Assembly: GCA_025349905.2 (NCBI GenBank)
Contig: MU624686.1
Coordinates: 1 to 31,523 of the forward strand
Reading direction: 5' to 3'
Origin: Blastocladiella britannica
Taxonomy: Eukaryota; Blastocladiomycota; Blastocladiomycetes; Blastocladiales; Blastocladiaceae
Length of the DNA: 31,523 nt
Position numbers and translations under genes: made by a program. The notes beneath the pieces are model-generated. The model had not been told where the DNA came from and did not search any database. It saw nothing but the letters and a program-made list of their open reading frames with translations. Shown here in pieces: positions 1-10,531 of this stretch. Every line of letters begins with the position of its first letter. The stretch's first letter is position 1.

Positions 1-209
1 AGGCCAACATGGCCTGGTGCAGTCTGTACCACGAGTGGGCGACCCGACGGATGCGTGCGGTGGCGGAGGCGGGTGTGGCGTGGGACCCCAAGCTGGTCGC
101 CGCGGTAGAGAGCCTTGTTGGCGCGCGGGCTGACGCGCAAAAGGCGAAGTCAGTGGCCAAGATCATGGCGGCCGAGACGGCGGCAGCCAAGGCGGCCGCG
201 TCGCCGTAG
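1..209 (+). CDS. 3' end of an unidentified gene (5' part outside the window)
   Basis: The frame is open from the first bases of the window and ends with TAG at 207-209, giving about 68 residues. The tail is helical-looking and rich in Ala and Lys, ending in an Ala-rich segment before the stop. I do not recognise a family. Codon choice is G/C-rich at third positions, as in the neighbouring genes, so it is probably the genuine C-terminus of a gene whose start lies left of the window. An internal ATG occurs at position 9, but nothing suggests it is the real start because the frame is open upstream of it. The PPR gene follows on the same strand after 166 bases. Confidence 0.5.
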   Translation, partial: ANMAWCSLYHEWATRRMRAVAEAGVAWDPKLVAAVESLVGARADAQKAKSVAKIMAAETAAAKAAASP

Positions 210-375
210 TTGTTGTTTTTTTCCCCCTTTTCTTTCCCGGAGCCAAAAACGGTTTCCACTCTCTGCTGCACCAGTCGCACAATTGGTGTAGCGCCCGCAT
301 AGCGGACGAGATCGCCGGTGAGATGGAAACTTCAAAGCCCACTCAGCCGTGTGCTTCGAAAAATAAACGATCAAT

Positions 376-2867
376 ATGCTTGCCAATATCTTGACGCATC
401 GGTTCTTATTGATGTTGGCTCGGCCGCCGCGACCTCTATGCCATGTCGTGCCCTTGCACTTGCCCATGCCCGTGTCTTTGTTGCCGCTGCCGCCCCAGCG
501 ACGGACGTTGACTGCGCTGCCTAAATTCGACCCTGGCTCTATCGGCGAAGCATATACTGATGCGGTGAAGAATCGTATGCACTATTTTGTGGCCTTGCGT
601 CCAAAAGCATAATAACATAATCGACTCATATAGGCGACAAGGCCCATGCTGCCGCTATCCTCGCGTCCGCTGGTGATCTGACGGAGCTCATGTACCAGCC
701 TTTTTGCGACCTGATGTATGGCCTGAGCACAGTCGAATATGTATCCAAAGACCCTCAAAGGAGCTGGGATGAGCAAGTGACCCTCGTCGGAGAGTGCCTT
801 GATGCAATTGTGATAAAGAATGGTCAATTTCCGTGGTCATCCAATTGGCAAAATGAAATAAAAGTGTATGGGTTCTTTGCGCGGGCCGTTGGACGACGTC
901 GGCAAGAAGCACTGTTGCCACTGGCCGAGGCGCTAATTGAGCGCCATCAGCGATCCATGGAGGCCTACCTGGCCCAGGGCCACGCGATCACTAACTTGCA
1001 TCCGAATGTGGTCAAGGCGGTACAACAAATGTACAATGCGGCCATCACCATGCACCGGCACATCACCCATGCAGGCCCGAGGGCCATGGAACTCGCCAAA
1101 CAAATCCCACCAGCGATCTTAAATCAAGAACTGTGTGCGACGATTACTGTTGTCCATGCTCAAATCGGCGATGGACCGGGGGCGCTTGCTGTACTCGAAT
1201 CAGCAGTGGCAGCCGGAGTCATGGAGCACAAGTTTGAGTCTCTGGTGGCCAATCGGGCCGTATTGGCAGCGTATGCCTTGAAGGAGCCCGAAGCTGCTAT
1301 TGCATTGCTAGAGGAAATGATTCGACTGGCACCGGATATGCCCTTGGTTCAGACTCGCAACATGCAACCAGAGCATCCTGTCCTTGAGCCACGGGTATTT
1401 TCGGGCTTTATGGCTCACTTTTCGCGACACCGAAAGCTCGAGCCAGCCCTCAAAGTTGCGGCGCTTGCAAAAGAAGCTGGCGTGCCAATGGACGGTGTGG
1501 CGGTTGCTTCTCTGGTTTCACTGCAGTACAGAATGGGCAACTTGGGAGCGGCTCTGGACCTGGTTTACGCGCACCCAGAGCTGCAACCCAACATGGAACT
1601 GATGACGTATGCCATGGATATTTTGGGCGAAATGGGCGATCCAAATGCTGCCGCGGGCCTGTACAATGCCGCAATCGAAGCGCACACCAATCCTGCCGTC
1701 GCCGTGGTCATTACCCAGCCCTTCATGACCACTGCAGTCCGGGCACTGGGTCGGCTCTCTGGGTTTGATGCGGCCGTGGACGCGTTTGTGCACATGGCTG
1801 GCGATCTCGGCATTCAGCCACCTCCAAACGCAGTCCTTCATCTAACCGAGGATGTGGACCGGGGTGCTCTCTCGACCGAGCACGTCGCACGCAGGCTGGC
1901 GGAGGTCCTCCGTATTGCTGGCACGATGGCCGTTACCGAGGAGTCGGTGGCACGGGAAGTCGAGCGCCACCTGGCCCAACATGATGTAGAAAGGGCAAAG
2001 GACGCCCTCTTCCAACTGCCCAAACACGACGTACCAGCCACTGGCACCGCATGGGCGCTCATATTGAACTACATGGCGAATCGCCGCGACTCGGCTGGTT
2101 TTGACCACATCTTGGCTCTTCGCCCTCAGCTCGGATCGCGGTGGAAGCTTTCGTCAGAGGATTTCCTCGAAGCGGTCGTCATCAAGGGCTATAGTCGGAC
2201 TGGGCGTCATGACAAGACCATTGCGGTGTGGGACGGCATCTTGGCTCGTGGCGCGATTCCCAGCGCCCAGGTTCAAGCCAGCATGCTGGACGCGTGTGGG
2301 TTCTTGGGCGATCTCGCGGTCCTTCAGCGCGTAGCGGCTCAGATCGAAGAGGCGTCTTGGGGCGGCACAAGCGTGAATACCTGGACGTCCGCAGTCGAGG
2401 CGTACTTGCGCCTTGGGCGGCTCGACCTGGCGCTGGATGTGGGCGAGCGCATTTTGCCGCTCAAGGACGTACAACTCGACCGCAAGTTCTGGACGACGCT
2501 GCTCACCGTCAACGCGCAGCGCTTGCAGCAATTCCGGGACCCAAGCGTGCTCGCGTTCCTTGACAAGCATGGCCTAACTCCTGACCAGGTGAGGGCGTTC
2601 CTTGCCTCCCGGAAATCCCCCGGGGCGAAACAAATGGTGGCGACGACCCTCTTGCCGCCATCACCGCCCACTCCAGCACCGCCTGGGCAGTCACCTCCTC
2701 CTCGTGCATCGTCACGGCAGTCGTCGCCTCCTCGTTCATCCCTTCAGCCGTCACCGACCTCGAAGTCACCGCCCCAGCACCCACCGTCATCGACACCAGG
2801 ATCTAAAAAGAAATCGCATCCCAAAACAAAGGCCGCCAGGATCAAGTCCAAGACTTTGAAAGAGTAA
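376..2867 (+). CDS. Mitochondrial-type pentatricopeptide repeat (PPR) protein
   Basis: PPR proteins bind organellar RNA through tandem helical hairpins of about 35 residues and act in processing, stability or translation. Two exons are inferred: 376-574 and 634-2867, with a 59-nt GT-AG intron at 575-633, giving 810 residues. The intron is supported by reading continuity (an Arg codon split 1/2) and by the paralogue at 28258-30965, which keeps similar intron sequence. The N-terminus is rich in Leu, Arg and Pro with almost no acidic residues, like a mitochondrial presequence. The body is a run of degenerate helical repeats; the clearest PPR-like units lie in the C-terminal half (for example around 2040-2500). 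The last 80 or so residues are a Ser/Pro-rich tail ending in a Lys-rich segment. Assignment to the PPR superfamily rests on repeat pattern; the RNA target is unknown. Confidence 0.78.
575..633 (+). other. Spliceosomal intron of the PPR gene
   Basis: The 59-nt intron begins GTATGC and ends ATATAG. It contains in-frame stops and an A/T-rich 3' half with a possible branch site in CGACTCA. Removing it joins the presequence exon to the repeat exon in frame. The inverted paralogue retains alignable intron sequence at the same place, which independently supports the exon boundary. Confidence 0.75.
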
Positions 2868-2892
2868 AATTGATTTTTTTTTTGTACTTCTT

Positions 2893-2898
2893 TTTATT
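2893..2898 (-). terminator. Polyadenylation signal AATAAA for the DOMON-b561 gene
   Basis: AATAAA on the minus strand starts 23 bases past the stop of the DOMON-b561 gene. It falls in the 53-base gap between two convergent genes, next to a T-rich run, so the two transcripts probably share overlapping 3' ends. Confidence 0.5.
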
Positions 2899-2920
2899 CA
2901 ACGAGTAAAGTCATAACATT

Positions 2921-4167
2921 TCAAGCACGCATCTCGTACCCACCAGCGGTCCCATCGTCCTCATGCGGAACAGCGTGATCGTGGCTCTGGCCCAACCGAG
3001 TCTCGCCATACCCAAACGCAACCACCCCACCGACGAGCACCACCAGGTTGATGGCAAGCCAGACAGTGGCCGAGTTGTTCTTGAGGTGACCCAGCACCAC
3101 GTTGACGGCGGCGGCGGCCACCAGCACGTATCCAAACACCCAGTGTGCCTTGTCGTGCACCGGCACCTCCTTGCGGGCCGGGTCAAACGACTTGTGAATG
3201 TACACGCCGAGCGCGATCTGGACAAACATGCCGATAAACACCAGCAGGCCAATGATGGCGTGCAGCGAGTCGAAATGGTCGCCGTCGGTCGTCAAGTAAA
3301 TGAGCAAGAACCCGGCAATCGTCAGGGCAAAGATGGCCATGGCGGCCACGCGGTGGATCGGGAACCACTTGGCCCCCAACCGCTGCTTGAGGTACCGGGC
3401 GACGAACGAGCTGGTGAGACTGAGGAAACTCCATGAGATGGCCATGAACAGGCCGTGCAGGAGGATTGCGGTCGGGCGGAACGAGCTGCTTCCCGAGGAC
3501 GTGCCGCCGGTCGGCAATCCATCGGTCGATGCCCCCGTGGAAATGGCGATGGCGGCGCTGGTCGGGTCGAGCGGGTTGTACGTGAACGTCCCGTAGGTGT
3601 CGTGCTGCGGCAAGTTGGAAGCCGAGACGCCCGACGCCGACGACAGTGCATACGCCATGGTCATGGCCGAGTTGGTCAACGTCTTGTCGGCCGAGTTGGT
3701 CGACGACGACGCGATGGGGCGGCGCAAGTGAACCTGGTAGAACCCCTGGGCGTTGGCGGTGGTGGTGGAGTTGATGATTTGCACGTTCTGGTTGGGCGCG
3801 GCCGGTGGGAGCGACTGTTGCGTCGAGAACCGGCGCGAAGCGACCCATGCGCCGGTCGAGTTGCGCCAGAGCATGATCATGTCGGTGGAGTCCATCTTGC
3901 GCCCAAACCTATGTAAGGTCCATTTCATTATTAATTTTTTGGATCCAACGCCTCAATGGCATAAAATTAATGGCGAAAAATAAAACGGTACCCAACAGCG
4001 ACCCATCCTTGCTTCAGGGTGGTGGAAATGAGGATATCGGCGGTGGTGGTGGAGCCGGTGGTCGGTGCTGCTTGGTAGCAGAGCTGATTGCCCGAGAAGC
4101 AGGTCGGGCTCACGGCCGAGACCATGGTGGTGGCGGAGGCGAGCAGTGCCAAGAGAAGCAAGTACAT
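2921..4167 (-). CDS. DOMON plus cytochrome b561 membrane protein
   Basis: Exons are 4167-3992 and 3908-2921, with an 83-nt intron at 3909-3991; the joined protein is 387 residues. Residues 1-18 form a signal peptide. A DOMON domain follows (about 20-170); the intron falls inside its GWVAVGFGRKM motif and splicing restores it. Met64 and His161 could be axial haem ligands, a spacing close to that of the cellobiose dehydrogenase cytochrome domain. After a Ser/Gly/Thr linker come about five membrane helices with histidines at 210, 244, 275 and 314 in LHG, IHR, LHA and AHW contexts, the pattern of the two b-type haems of cytochrome b561. The C-terminus is His/Asp-rich. The family carries electrons across membranes (ferric reductase or ascorbate-linked); the actual donor and acceptor cannot be read from sequence. 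It is divergent from the EngB gene (316-base gap). Confidence 0.88.
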
Positions 4168-4483
4168 TTCTTTATTATGAGAATGTGGGAAGCGAAAGGG
4201 AAATTGTGTGTGGGAGCCAATTTTTATTCTCGGAAGAGGAGGAAGGACGCACTTTTAAAGAGGGAAATGGAGCCGAGCCACCCTTTCCTCTCGTGCAGTG
4301 CAGCAGCAGTAGCAGCAGCTTCCAGCTCAGCACGACGGCGCCTCTCCGCACTTGTCTTCCATAATTTCCATCTATTGGGATTCGAGCAAGTCCCTGCGCT
4401 CCTTTCTCGCGTTGCTTGTGGCTTGGGGTTTGGTCCCTTGATTTTTCTTGGCCAGGAAAAAAATTTAACCTCACCGCTGAATA
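4168..4483. promoter_or_regulatory. Divergent intergenic region between DOMON-b561 and EngB
   Basis: This 316-base gap must hold both promoters and 5' UTRs. I see no TATA box. It includes a short CAG-type run near 4300-4320 and a poly-A stretch just before the EngB ATG. Open frames inside it are low-complexity and look non-coding. Confidence 0.4.
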
Positions 4484-5746
4484 ATGCTCACCGCTACCAC
4501 CCGGTCGCTATGGTCACCGCGACGCGTCGTCGTCTTTGCTGCAGCCACCGCAACTCTGGCACCACCGCGGCGATGCATGGCCTGGGTCCCTGACCGCCAT
4601 TCGCGTTCGTCTTCTCCGTCAACAACACATCAGCAAAAAAATACGACGCGTCCTCGTCGCCCTCGTGTCGTTCCTGATAATGTACCTGCGGTCCCCGCGG
4701 CGCCGACGCGCGATCCCGTCATTCTGCCCTTGATTAGCCGACGCGCTGCGCGTGTCGCACCAAAAGTGGATGTCGCAATAGACGCAAACCAACCGACCGC
4801 GGTCGTGATACCGGCCGAGCCGCTGTCAAAACGGAAACAGTTCATGGCCACGCGGTACCTGCCCGCGACGCTCGAGCACATTCGTCTCTCGGGTCTAGGC
4901 GAGGACCGGTACCCTCCCGTCGGCCAGCGGCCCACCGACGCGCATTTCTTGTACCCGCGTGCCGGGCAGCACCCGCTCGAGTTTCTAGCGGCAGCCAAAC
5001 GCGCCCCGTCGTTCTGGTCCAACCCGGACCGGATTCCTGAACTGGCAGTGATTGGCCGGTCCAATGTCGGCAAGTCGCGGCTGCTCAATGCGCTCTTTGG
5101 CGCGTCGTCGGTGCGCGTCAAGGACAAGCCGGGACTGACCAAGAGCATCAACTGGTTTAAAGTCGCGGCACCGCTGGGGAAACGGGTGGTGGTGGTGGAT
5201 ATGCCTGGGTACGGGTTTGCGCTGGCCAAGCATGAGCTCCAGGAAGGGTGGATTCCTCTGGTATGTACACCTCTATTATTTTGGTTCGCTCTGAAATTGC
5301 TGACATTAAGTGATGTGCAGATGGGCGAGTACCTCGATCGGCCCATGGTCGGCCGGTTACTGGTGCTGGTTGACGCGCGGCATGGAGTCAAGATTGCCGA
5401 CATGGACTTTTTGGCGGGGATCCAGCAGTACGTGTTTTTTTTTCATTTGGTTGTTGTTATTCCAGGACTCATGGTGGAATATTACAGACACAAGTCGCTG
5501 AAAAAGTCGATCGTCATGACCAAATGTGATCTGGTTCCCATGGAAATGCTTGCTCGGCGACACCGGCTTGTTTGCGAGGTACCTCTTTTTTTATTTTCTT
5601 ATCAGGAAAAAAGGAAAGTACTGAAAGAAATACAATAGGAAGTAGAAAAGTACGGCATTCCGGCAACAGAGGTGCACATGGCATCGTCGTCCACGGGAGC
5701 CGGGATCGTTTCGTTGCGAGGTCTTGTCAAGAAGTGGTTTGGTTAA
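4484..5746 (+). CDS. EngB/YihA-type GTPase, probably mitochondrial
   Basis: EngB/YihA proteins are TRAFAC-class GTPases that help assemble the large ribosomal subunit in bacteria and organelles. Exons inferred: 4484-5260, 5321-5427, 5488-5578 and 5639-5746, giving 360 residues. Introns 5261-5320, 5428-5487 and 5579-5638 are each 60 nt with GT-AG ends. Residues 1-30 lack acidic residues and are Arg-rich, fitting a mitochondrial presequence. G1 is GRSNVGKS (191-198), the G2 Thr lies in KPGLTKSIN (about 219), G3 is DMPGYGFA (239-246), G4 is TKCD (306-309) and a SSSTGAG segment near 340 is G5. G4 is interrupted or out of frame unless introns two and three are removed, which supports the splicing. 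It shares the region with other mitochondrial genes (PPR, bL34m) but no operon-like link is implied. Confidence 0.9.
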
Positions 5747-6694
5747 ACGGCTGCGCACTGAATACGGTTTTGGAGATGGAATTCCGAGCTGGCCTGCCAT
5801 GGAAATTGGAGAACGATTTACTTTGAATGGATTTCTCGTGTCCCTATCCTTCCATATGATTTCCAATGGCCATTCTCGTTCCAATGTCAAACCAGTCCGG
5901 TTCTCTCGTCGATATTCCAGCCGGTCCATCCATGACCAATTTTTTTGATCCAGTAATGTGATATCCAGCTTGGGTTTCCACTGCCATTCCGATATTCCAC
6001 CTTTCCAGGGATCCAATATTTCCAATAGATTTCTTTCATTCTAGCTATTTCCACTCATCTCGACCCCGCCGACCGCTCCCGATCCGACGCGTTTGATACT
6101 TTGATCCTGGATTCCTGCTTGATCTTAGCCTTGATCCGCACTCGGTCTGGAACTTGCTTTTGACCACCAAAACGACGGTGATTAAATTGAAGAAAGTATA
6201 ATTGCGTGAGGTCGAGACGGAAAGAAAGAGCGAGAGGGATCACACAGTCGGTGAATTGATCGCGCTTGTACTCGTACTCGCCGCATGTGAGTGGAAACGG
6301 TAAATCAGAGTCAACACTTGCAACCATCTGAGACTTGTTGGCCACATATCAAAACTTGGGAAAAGGAGAGGCTCTTTATACCGGTCCTTGAGGAGCCCAA
6401 TGAGACCAACGAAGGATCCAGACACCGATTCTTGTTTTTGTTATGCTCACCATTGTTGAATGTAGTTTTGATTCCCCGCAAAAAAGTCAAGTACCGGAAT
6501 GTCGGAATCTTTCCACTCGATTCGGAATGCCGTCAAAACTTGTCCAATATCCCCCTCTTTGTTTTTCCACTGAGTCACAAACTCAGTTGAGCTCCCCATT
6601 CGAACGGGAAGTCCACGTGTGTTCATTGAGCAGCCATGATACAAATCTTTTCACATCATAAACAATCTTTTCACATTTCCAAAAACGGACAACA
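5747..6694. other. A+T-richer intergenic stretch with no convincing gene
   Basis: This 948-base gap is visibly richer in A+T than its flanks and contains many short TTCCA/TGGAA words, including two GATATTCCA copies. Minus-strand frames at about 6447-6644, 6240-6425 and 6055-6345 have non-repetitive composition and could be remnants of an old coding sequence, but they are in different frames, have no recognised motif and do not splice together obviously. The stretch must also hold the promoter of the WD40 gene at 6695. I found no clear terminal inverted repeats or target-site duplications. Confidence 0.4.
6644..6676 (+). repeat. Direct repeat of 13 bases just upstream of the WD40 gene
   Basis: AATCTTTTCACAT occurs at 6644-6656 and again at 6664-6676, 20 bases apart and ending 18 bases before the ATG at 6695. 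It may be a promoter or 5' UTR element, or simply a small tandem duplication. Confidence 0.5.
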
Positions 6695-9600
6695 ATGTCC
6701 ACAACGGCCCTGCCACTTGCCCGCGGCGGACGCACGGGGACAACACTGGCACCTCCACGACAGCGGCCGCAATGGCACGATCCACGATCGCGCGCCCTCT
6801 CGCCGCCCATGCCGCTGCAGACGACTGAATTGACTGGTATAGCAGAGCGAAGAGCTGCCCAGTCTCCACAACCACCACCACCGGTACCACCGCTAATTCA
6901 ACCAGTCTCTGCTACTGGCACGACCACTAGTGCCCACGCCGTACTTGATCGCGTGGCGAGCATACTGGACCGATTCAAAGAGAGCAGTGAGAATGGGAAT
7001 GATGCTGCAATGATCCAGTCACAGGCAGCGTCATCGCTTGCCCGACGAGCGTCAATAGCACTTGCTCACGCGATGCTGGACCACCTAGACCTGACGCAAA
7101 CCGCTGCGACCATGGTGCACGAGACCGGGATAGACTTGGCGCGATCCGCATCCACCCACCGCGCACTGCGAGCCGCCCTGGACCGCGCCACCTACGACCG
7201 CGCCGCCGACGTCCTGCGCACCGCTGCCAGTACCGCGATCCCGCCCGTAACGCCCGAAACTGTTCGCCCAGCTCTCGATCTGTGCCAGTACTTGGGTGTA
7301 CTTCACGCGCATGCGGCGCTGGGTGGTGCCGCGGCTCTGGCGGCCGTCGAGTTTGTGCGAGCCGCTCGCATGCGTGCGGCATTGCGCGAACGCATCCACC
7401 GTGGCCCGGCTCCGTCCGTGTCGCTAGCTCCGGCGGTCGTCGCCGACTTATGGTGCGCAGTTGCGGCACTGGCCATGGGATCAGCTGCTCCAGCTGGCAA
7501 ACCGGTACCAGCAATGCCATACGGACTGGATCCGTGGGCGGTGGCCGCGGCGCCGGCGGTGGCTGCTCTGGCCTGGGACTGGGATGCGACCGTACTGGCG
7601 GTGCCGCCTCCACACGCGTGGATGTCGGCCCTTGGCGCCGTGTCGGATGCTCGGCAGGAACTAGTCGTCTCTGGGTACTACGAGGGCCGGCTCACAGACG
7701 AACCACGAGCTGTGATTCCGGTGGCGACACTGGCACCTCCACGACTCAGGGGAGGGACGGTGCAGGAACCGAGTCCCGACGGGTCGCCGACGGGGTCGCG
7801 AGCGTCGACGCCGCGCGCAAGCGAAAAGAATTCGCGGCTGCAGCAGCAGCGATTGGGCGGGGCAGTCGAGCTCGCGCATACCCATTCTCAGAACCAGCAG
7901 CACCATGGGCGGACCCTACGATCTCACCAACAAGCTTCCTCATCAACTGCCAGCACCACAACTCTTCCGGCACTCCCCGCCGCAGCAACGCGGCGAAAGG
8001 ATAGCGCGGTCTCGCTCGGATCCGATGCCATGTCCATGACCTCGTTCGCGTCGTCGGTCGGAACTGGTGCGAGTGCATCCAGCCTCGCCGCTCGTCACGC
8101 CCATGAGCTCGGATCTTCCGGTTCGGCACATCAGCAACAGCATCAGCAGCTTCAAGCTCGACCAACGCGACTCCATCATGCGCGCACCGCCGTACCCCCT
8201 GTCCTCCCAAGTCCTGGATCGTCGGTCACATCTCAACCATGGTTGTCCGCCAAGAGTCCCGTACGCAGCGCTGGCGGGACACCTCACGACCGGTCTCGAG
8301 GATCTGTCTCACAACCACAGGCGCGGTCGCCGCAACTACCTCAAGCGCCGTCCCGCCCGCCCCCCGCCAAAACGGGCCGAAGGCGTGTCCCCCCACCACC
8401 TCCTGGCCCGCGATCTGCCATCAGCCCTCAAAACAACCATTTTTCTGCGCTCGAGCACGACCAGCAGCAACAACAGTCGTCACCTCAACGCACCGACTTG
8501 CCCGAGGTACCCGTTCCGCCCGCGGTACCGTGGCCCCGCCCGTCACATGCCGCTGGCGTCGACGCAACGGTCATTTCACCGGCTACGATAGAAGACGTGT
8601 ACGGCCCGTTCTACGGCGTCGTCAAGTTTATGGACGTGACCATGTACCAAGGGTGTGTACACTATATATTTTTTCGCAGAGTAGCGCGCGCAAGTACTGA
8701 CCTTAATGAGAAAAGGTCCCCACTCATTGCATTCTATTGCGACCCGGCGCCAGACCGCCGGCTCATTGTATATCACGCGCACCCGCCGAATAATGGCAGC
8801 ACTGGAGGAGGCCGGGTGCTGGCGCGCATAGCCCTCACCAAGCCGCTGACGGCGCTCTCGTTCCTGACTCCATCGTCCCCAACATACTCGGTCCATGGGG
8901 GTGACTCATCCGACTCGCCCGAACACGCGCAGTGGCTCGTAGGCGCCGACACCGACGCCGACGTGCACGCGTGGCACTGGCCCACTCGGACGCGACGCAC
9001 CTGGCGCAAGTGGCACCGGCGCGTCGTACACATGGTGACAGGGTTTCCCGGCCGCCGAGACGATGTCGGTGGTGGGTGGGGTGCTCGTGGCGGCATCGTT
9101 GCGCGCAACAACCCGGGCGCAGTACTGGTCAGTTGCTCGGCCGACCACAGCGTAAGGGTATGGGGCGTGCGGTCGGCTCCCGGCGAACTCAGCGTGGAGG
9201 ACGCGGGACGGTGGGCGCCTGAAGACTCGGCGATGGCGAGTGTGGGCGGGAGGGTGGCGGGCGCTGGCGCACCGGCCAGCGTGCACTCCAACGCGCCGTT
9301 TTTGGCGATTTGTTTCTCGGGGTGCTCGACCGACGTACGTCTTGTCTGTGGTGCTGCCTATTGGGACGGACGGACGCTCACACACAAATGATCATAGACC
9401 CAGCTCCTGATTGCCGCTCAGGCATTCACGGTGCGCGTGTACAAGGCGCGCACGTTAGCGCTGGTGCACACGTTCCACCTGGACACCCACAAGATGGCCA
9501 AGTCGCCGTTGGTTTCGCTGACGCTGCTCGCCGACCCTTCGCCTCCCAACGGGTCCCCGGCCGCGGTCGCCGTCGATCTCCCACCGGGCACCTCGTCGAC

Positions 9601-10432
9601 GATCACCGCCGATACGGTTGCCGCACCTGGCTCGTACACGGGCACCAGCGATGCCGTGGTCGCGCCGACATCCGCTGGCACGAATGGTTCCACGATCTTG
9701 CTCACGGCCATGGGCGGGTACGTCCGGGCGCTGCACTTGTCGACTGGCACGTTGACGCGCGCGTACCATGCGCGCGAGCTCGGCCGCCGGGTCTCGTCGC
9801 CGGTCCCCGCGCTCCACTCTGGCAGCGGGACGAACGGGAGTCTTGGCAGCAACAGTAGTGCCGCGACAGCCGCGGTGATCGCGTCCATGTCCACGTCGGG
9901 TGGATCGTATGGCAACGACCTGGCGCGATCCGGCAACGCCGATGGACCAGGCGGAAGCACTGCGTCGCGCGGGTCAGGCGACCCAACGGGCGTCCGCCCG
10001 GCAGTATCCCCCTGTGGAACCCTGGTCGCGGCCCCGGGTCACCCTAGCGAGCGGGCAGTGGTGGTTTGGCGTGCGTCGTCGGCCCGAGCGGTCCCCATTC
10101 TCCCACGCGGCGAGCCCGTACCGATCGCAGCCACCATGTTGAGTAATGGAGGGAACCGTGCTTCCGCTGCCGCTGATACGGGTGTAGCGGGCGTGGCGTG
10201 GTGCGGCGGAAACGACGGCGTGTCGCCGTTGCGGCTGGTGGCGGCCGCGGTCGGGTGGGCCACGGCACCCGGGCTTGGGGGGACAGGCGGCGGTGGATCC
10301 GCGGCGGCGGGACTGGCTGACGGCGGGATCGGGATGCGTGCGCGGTCGGCGTTCTGTGTGTGGCGCGTGGGCGAGGTGCGTGGATCCGCTGGGGCAGCGA
10401 CGGCCGCTTCAGCGCGATCGCCTGGCCGCTGA
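6695..10432 (+). CDS. Large WD40-type beta-propeller protein
   Basis: Exons inferred: 6695-8652, 8716-9334 and 9398-10432, with two 63-nt introns (8653-8715, containing TACTGAC; and 9335-9397), giving 1203 residues. The first intron is a multiple of three with no in-frame stop, so retention would not break the frame. The N-terminal third is Ala-rich and helical; residues about 350-620 are a Ser/Pro/Gln/His-rich linker. The second and third exons show WD40-like strands ending in VRVWG, VRVYKA and VVVWRA, with an SPCGTLVAA segment near the C-terminus. Repeats are divergent and interrupted by Gly/Ser/Ala loops. WD40 proteins are scaffolds; no partner can be named. It resembles no family I can place firmly. 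AATAAA follows at 10491. Confidence 0.72.
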
Positions 10433-10490
10433 AATCCTTCCTTTGTACTACCACGCCGATCAAGGAAACCGAGTACGAGAGTGAATGAAA

Positions 10491-10496
10491 AATAAA
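10491..10496 (+). terminator. Polyadenylation signal AATAAA for the WD40 gene
   Basis: AATAAA lies 58 bases past the WD40 gene stop and 36 bases from the stop of the convergent GNL3-family gene. The opposing signal lies only 12 bases further on, so the convergent 3' UTRs almost certainly overlap. Confidence 0.55.
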
Positions 10497-10508
10497 ATTT
10501 ACAATGTT

Positions 10509-10514
10509 TTTATT
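10509..10514 (-). terminator. Polyadenylation signal AATAAA for the GNL3-family gene
   Basis: Minus-strand AATAAA starts 18 bases past the stop at 10532. It is the mirror partner of the plus-strand signal at 10491-10496 in the 99-base gap between convergent genes. Confidence 0.55.
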
Positions 10515-10531
10515 GTCGCGGTACCCATAGC

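Noticed and set aside
5591..6025. A Trp/Arg-rich minus-strand frame downstream of EngB
   Set aside because: It overlaps the last EngB exon and intron, and its composition reflects repeated TTCCA words; no motif supports it.
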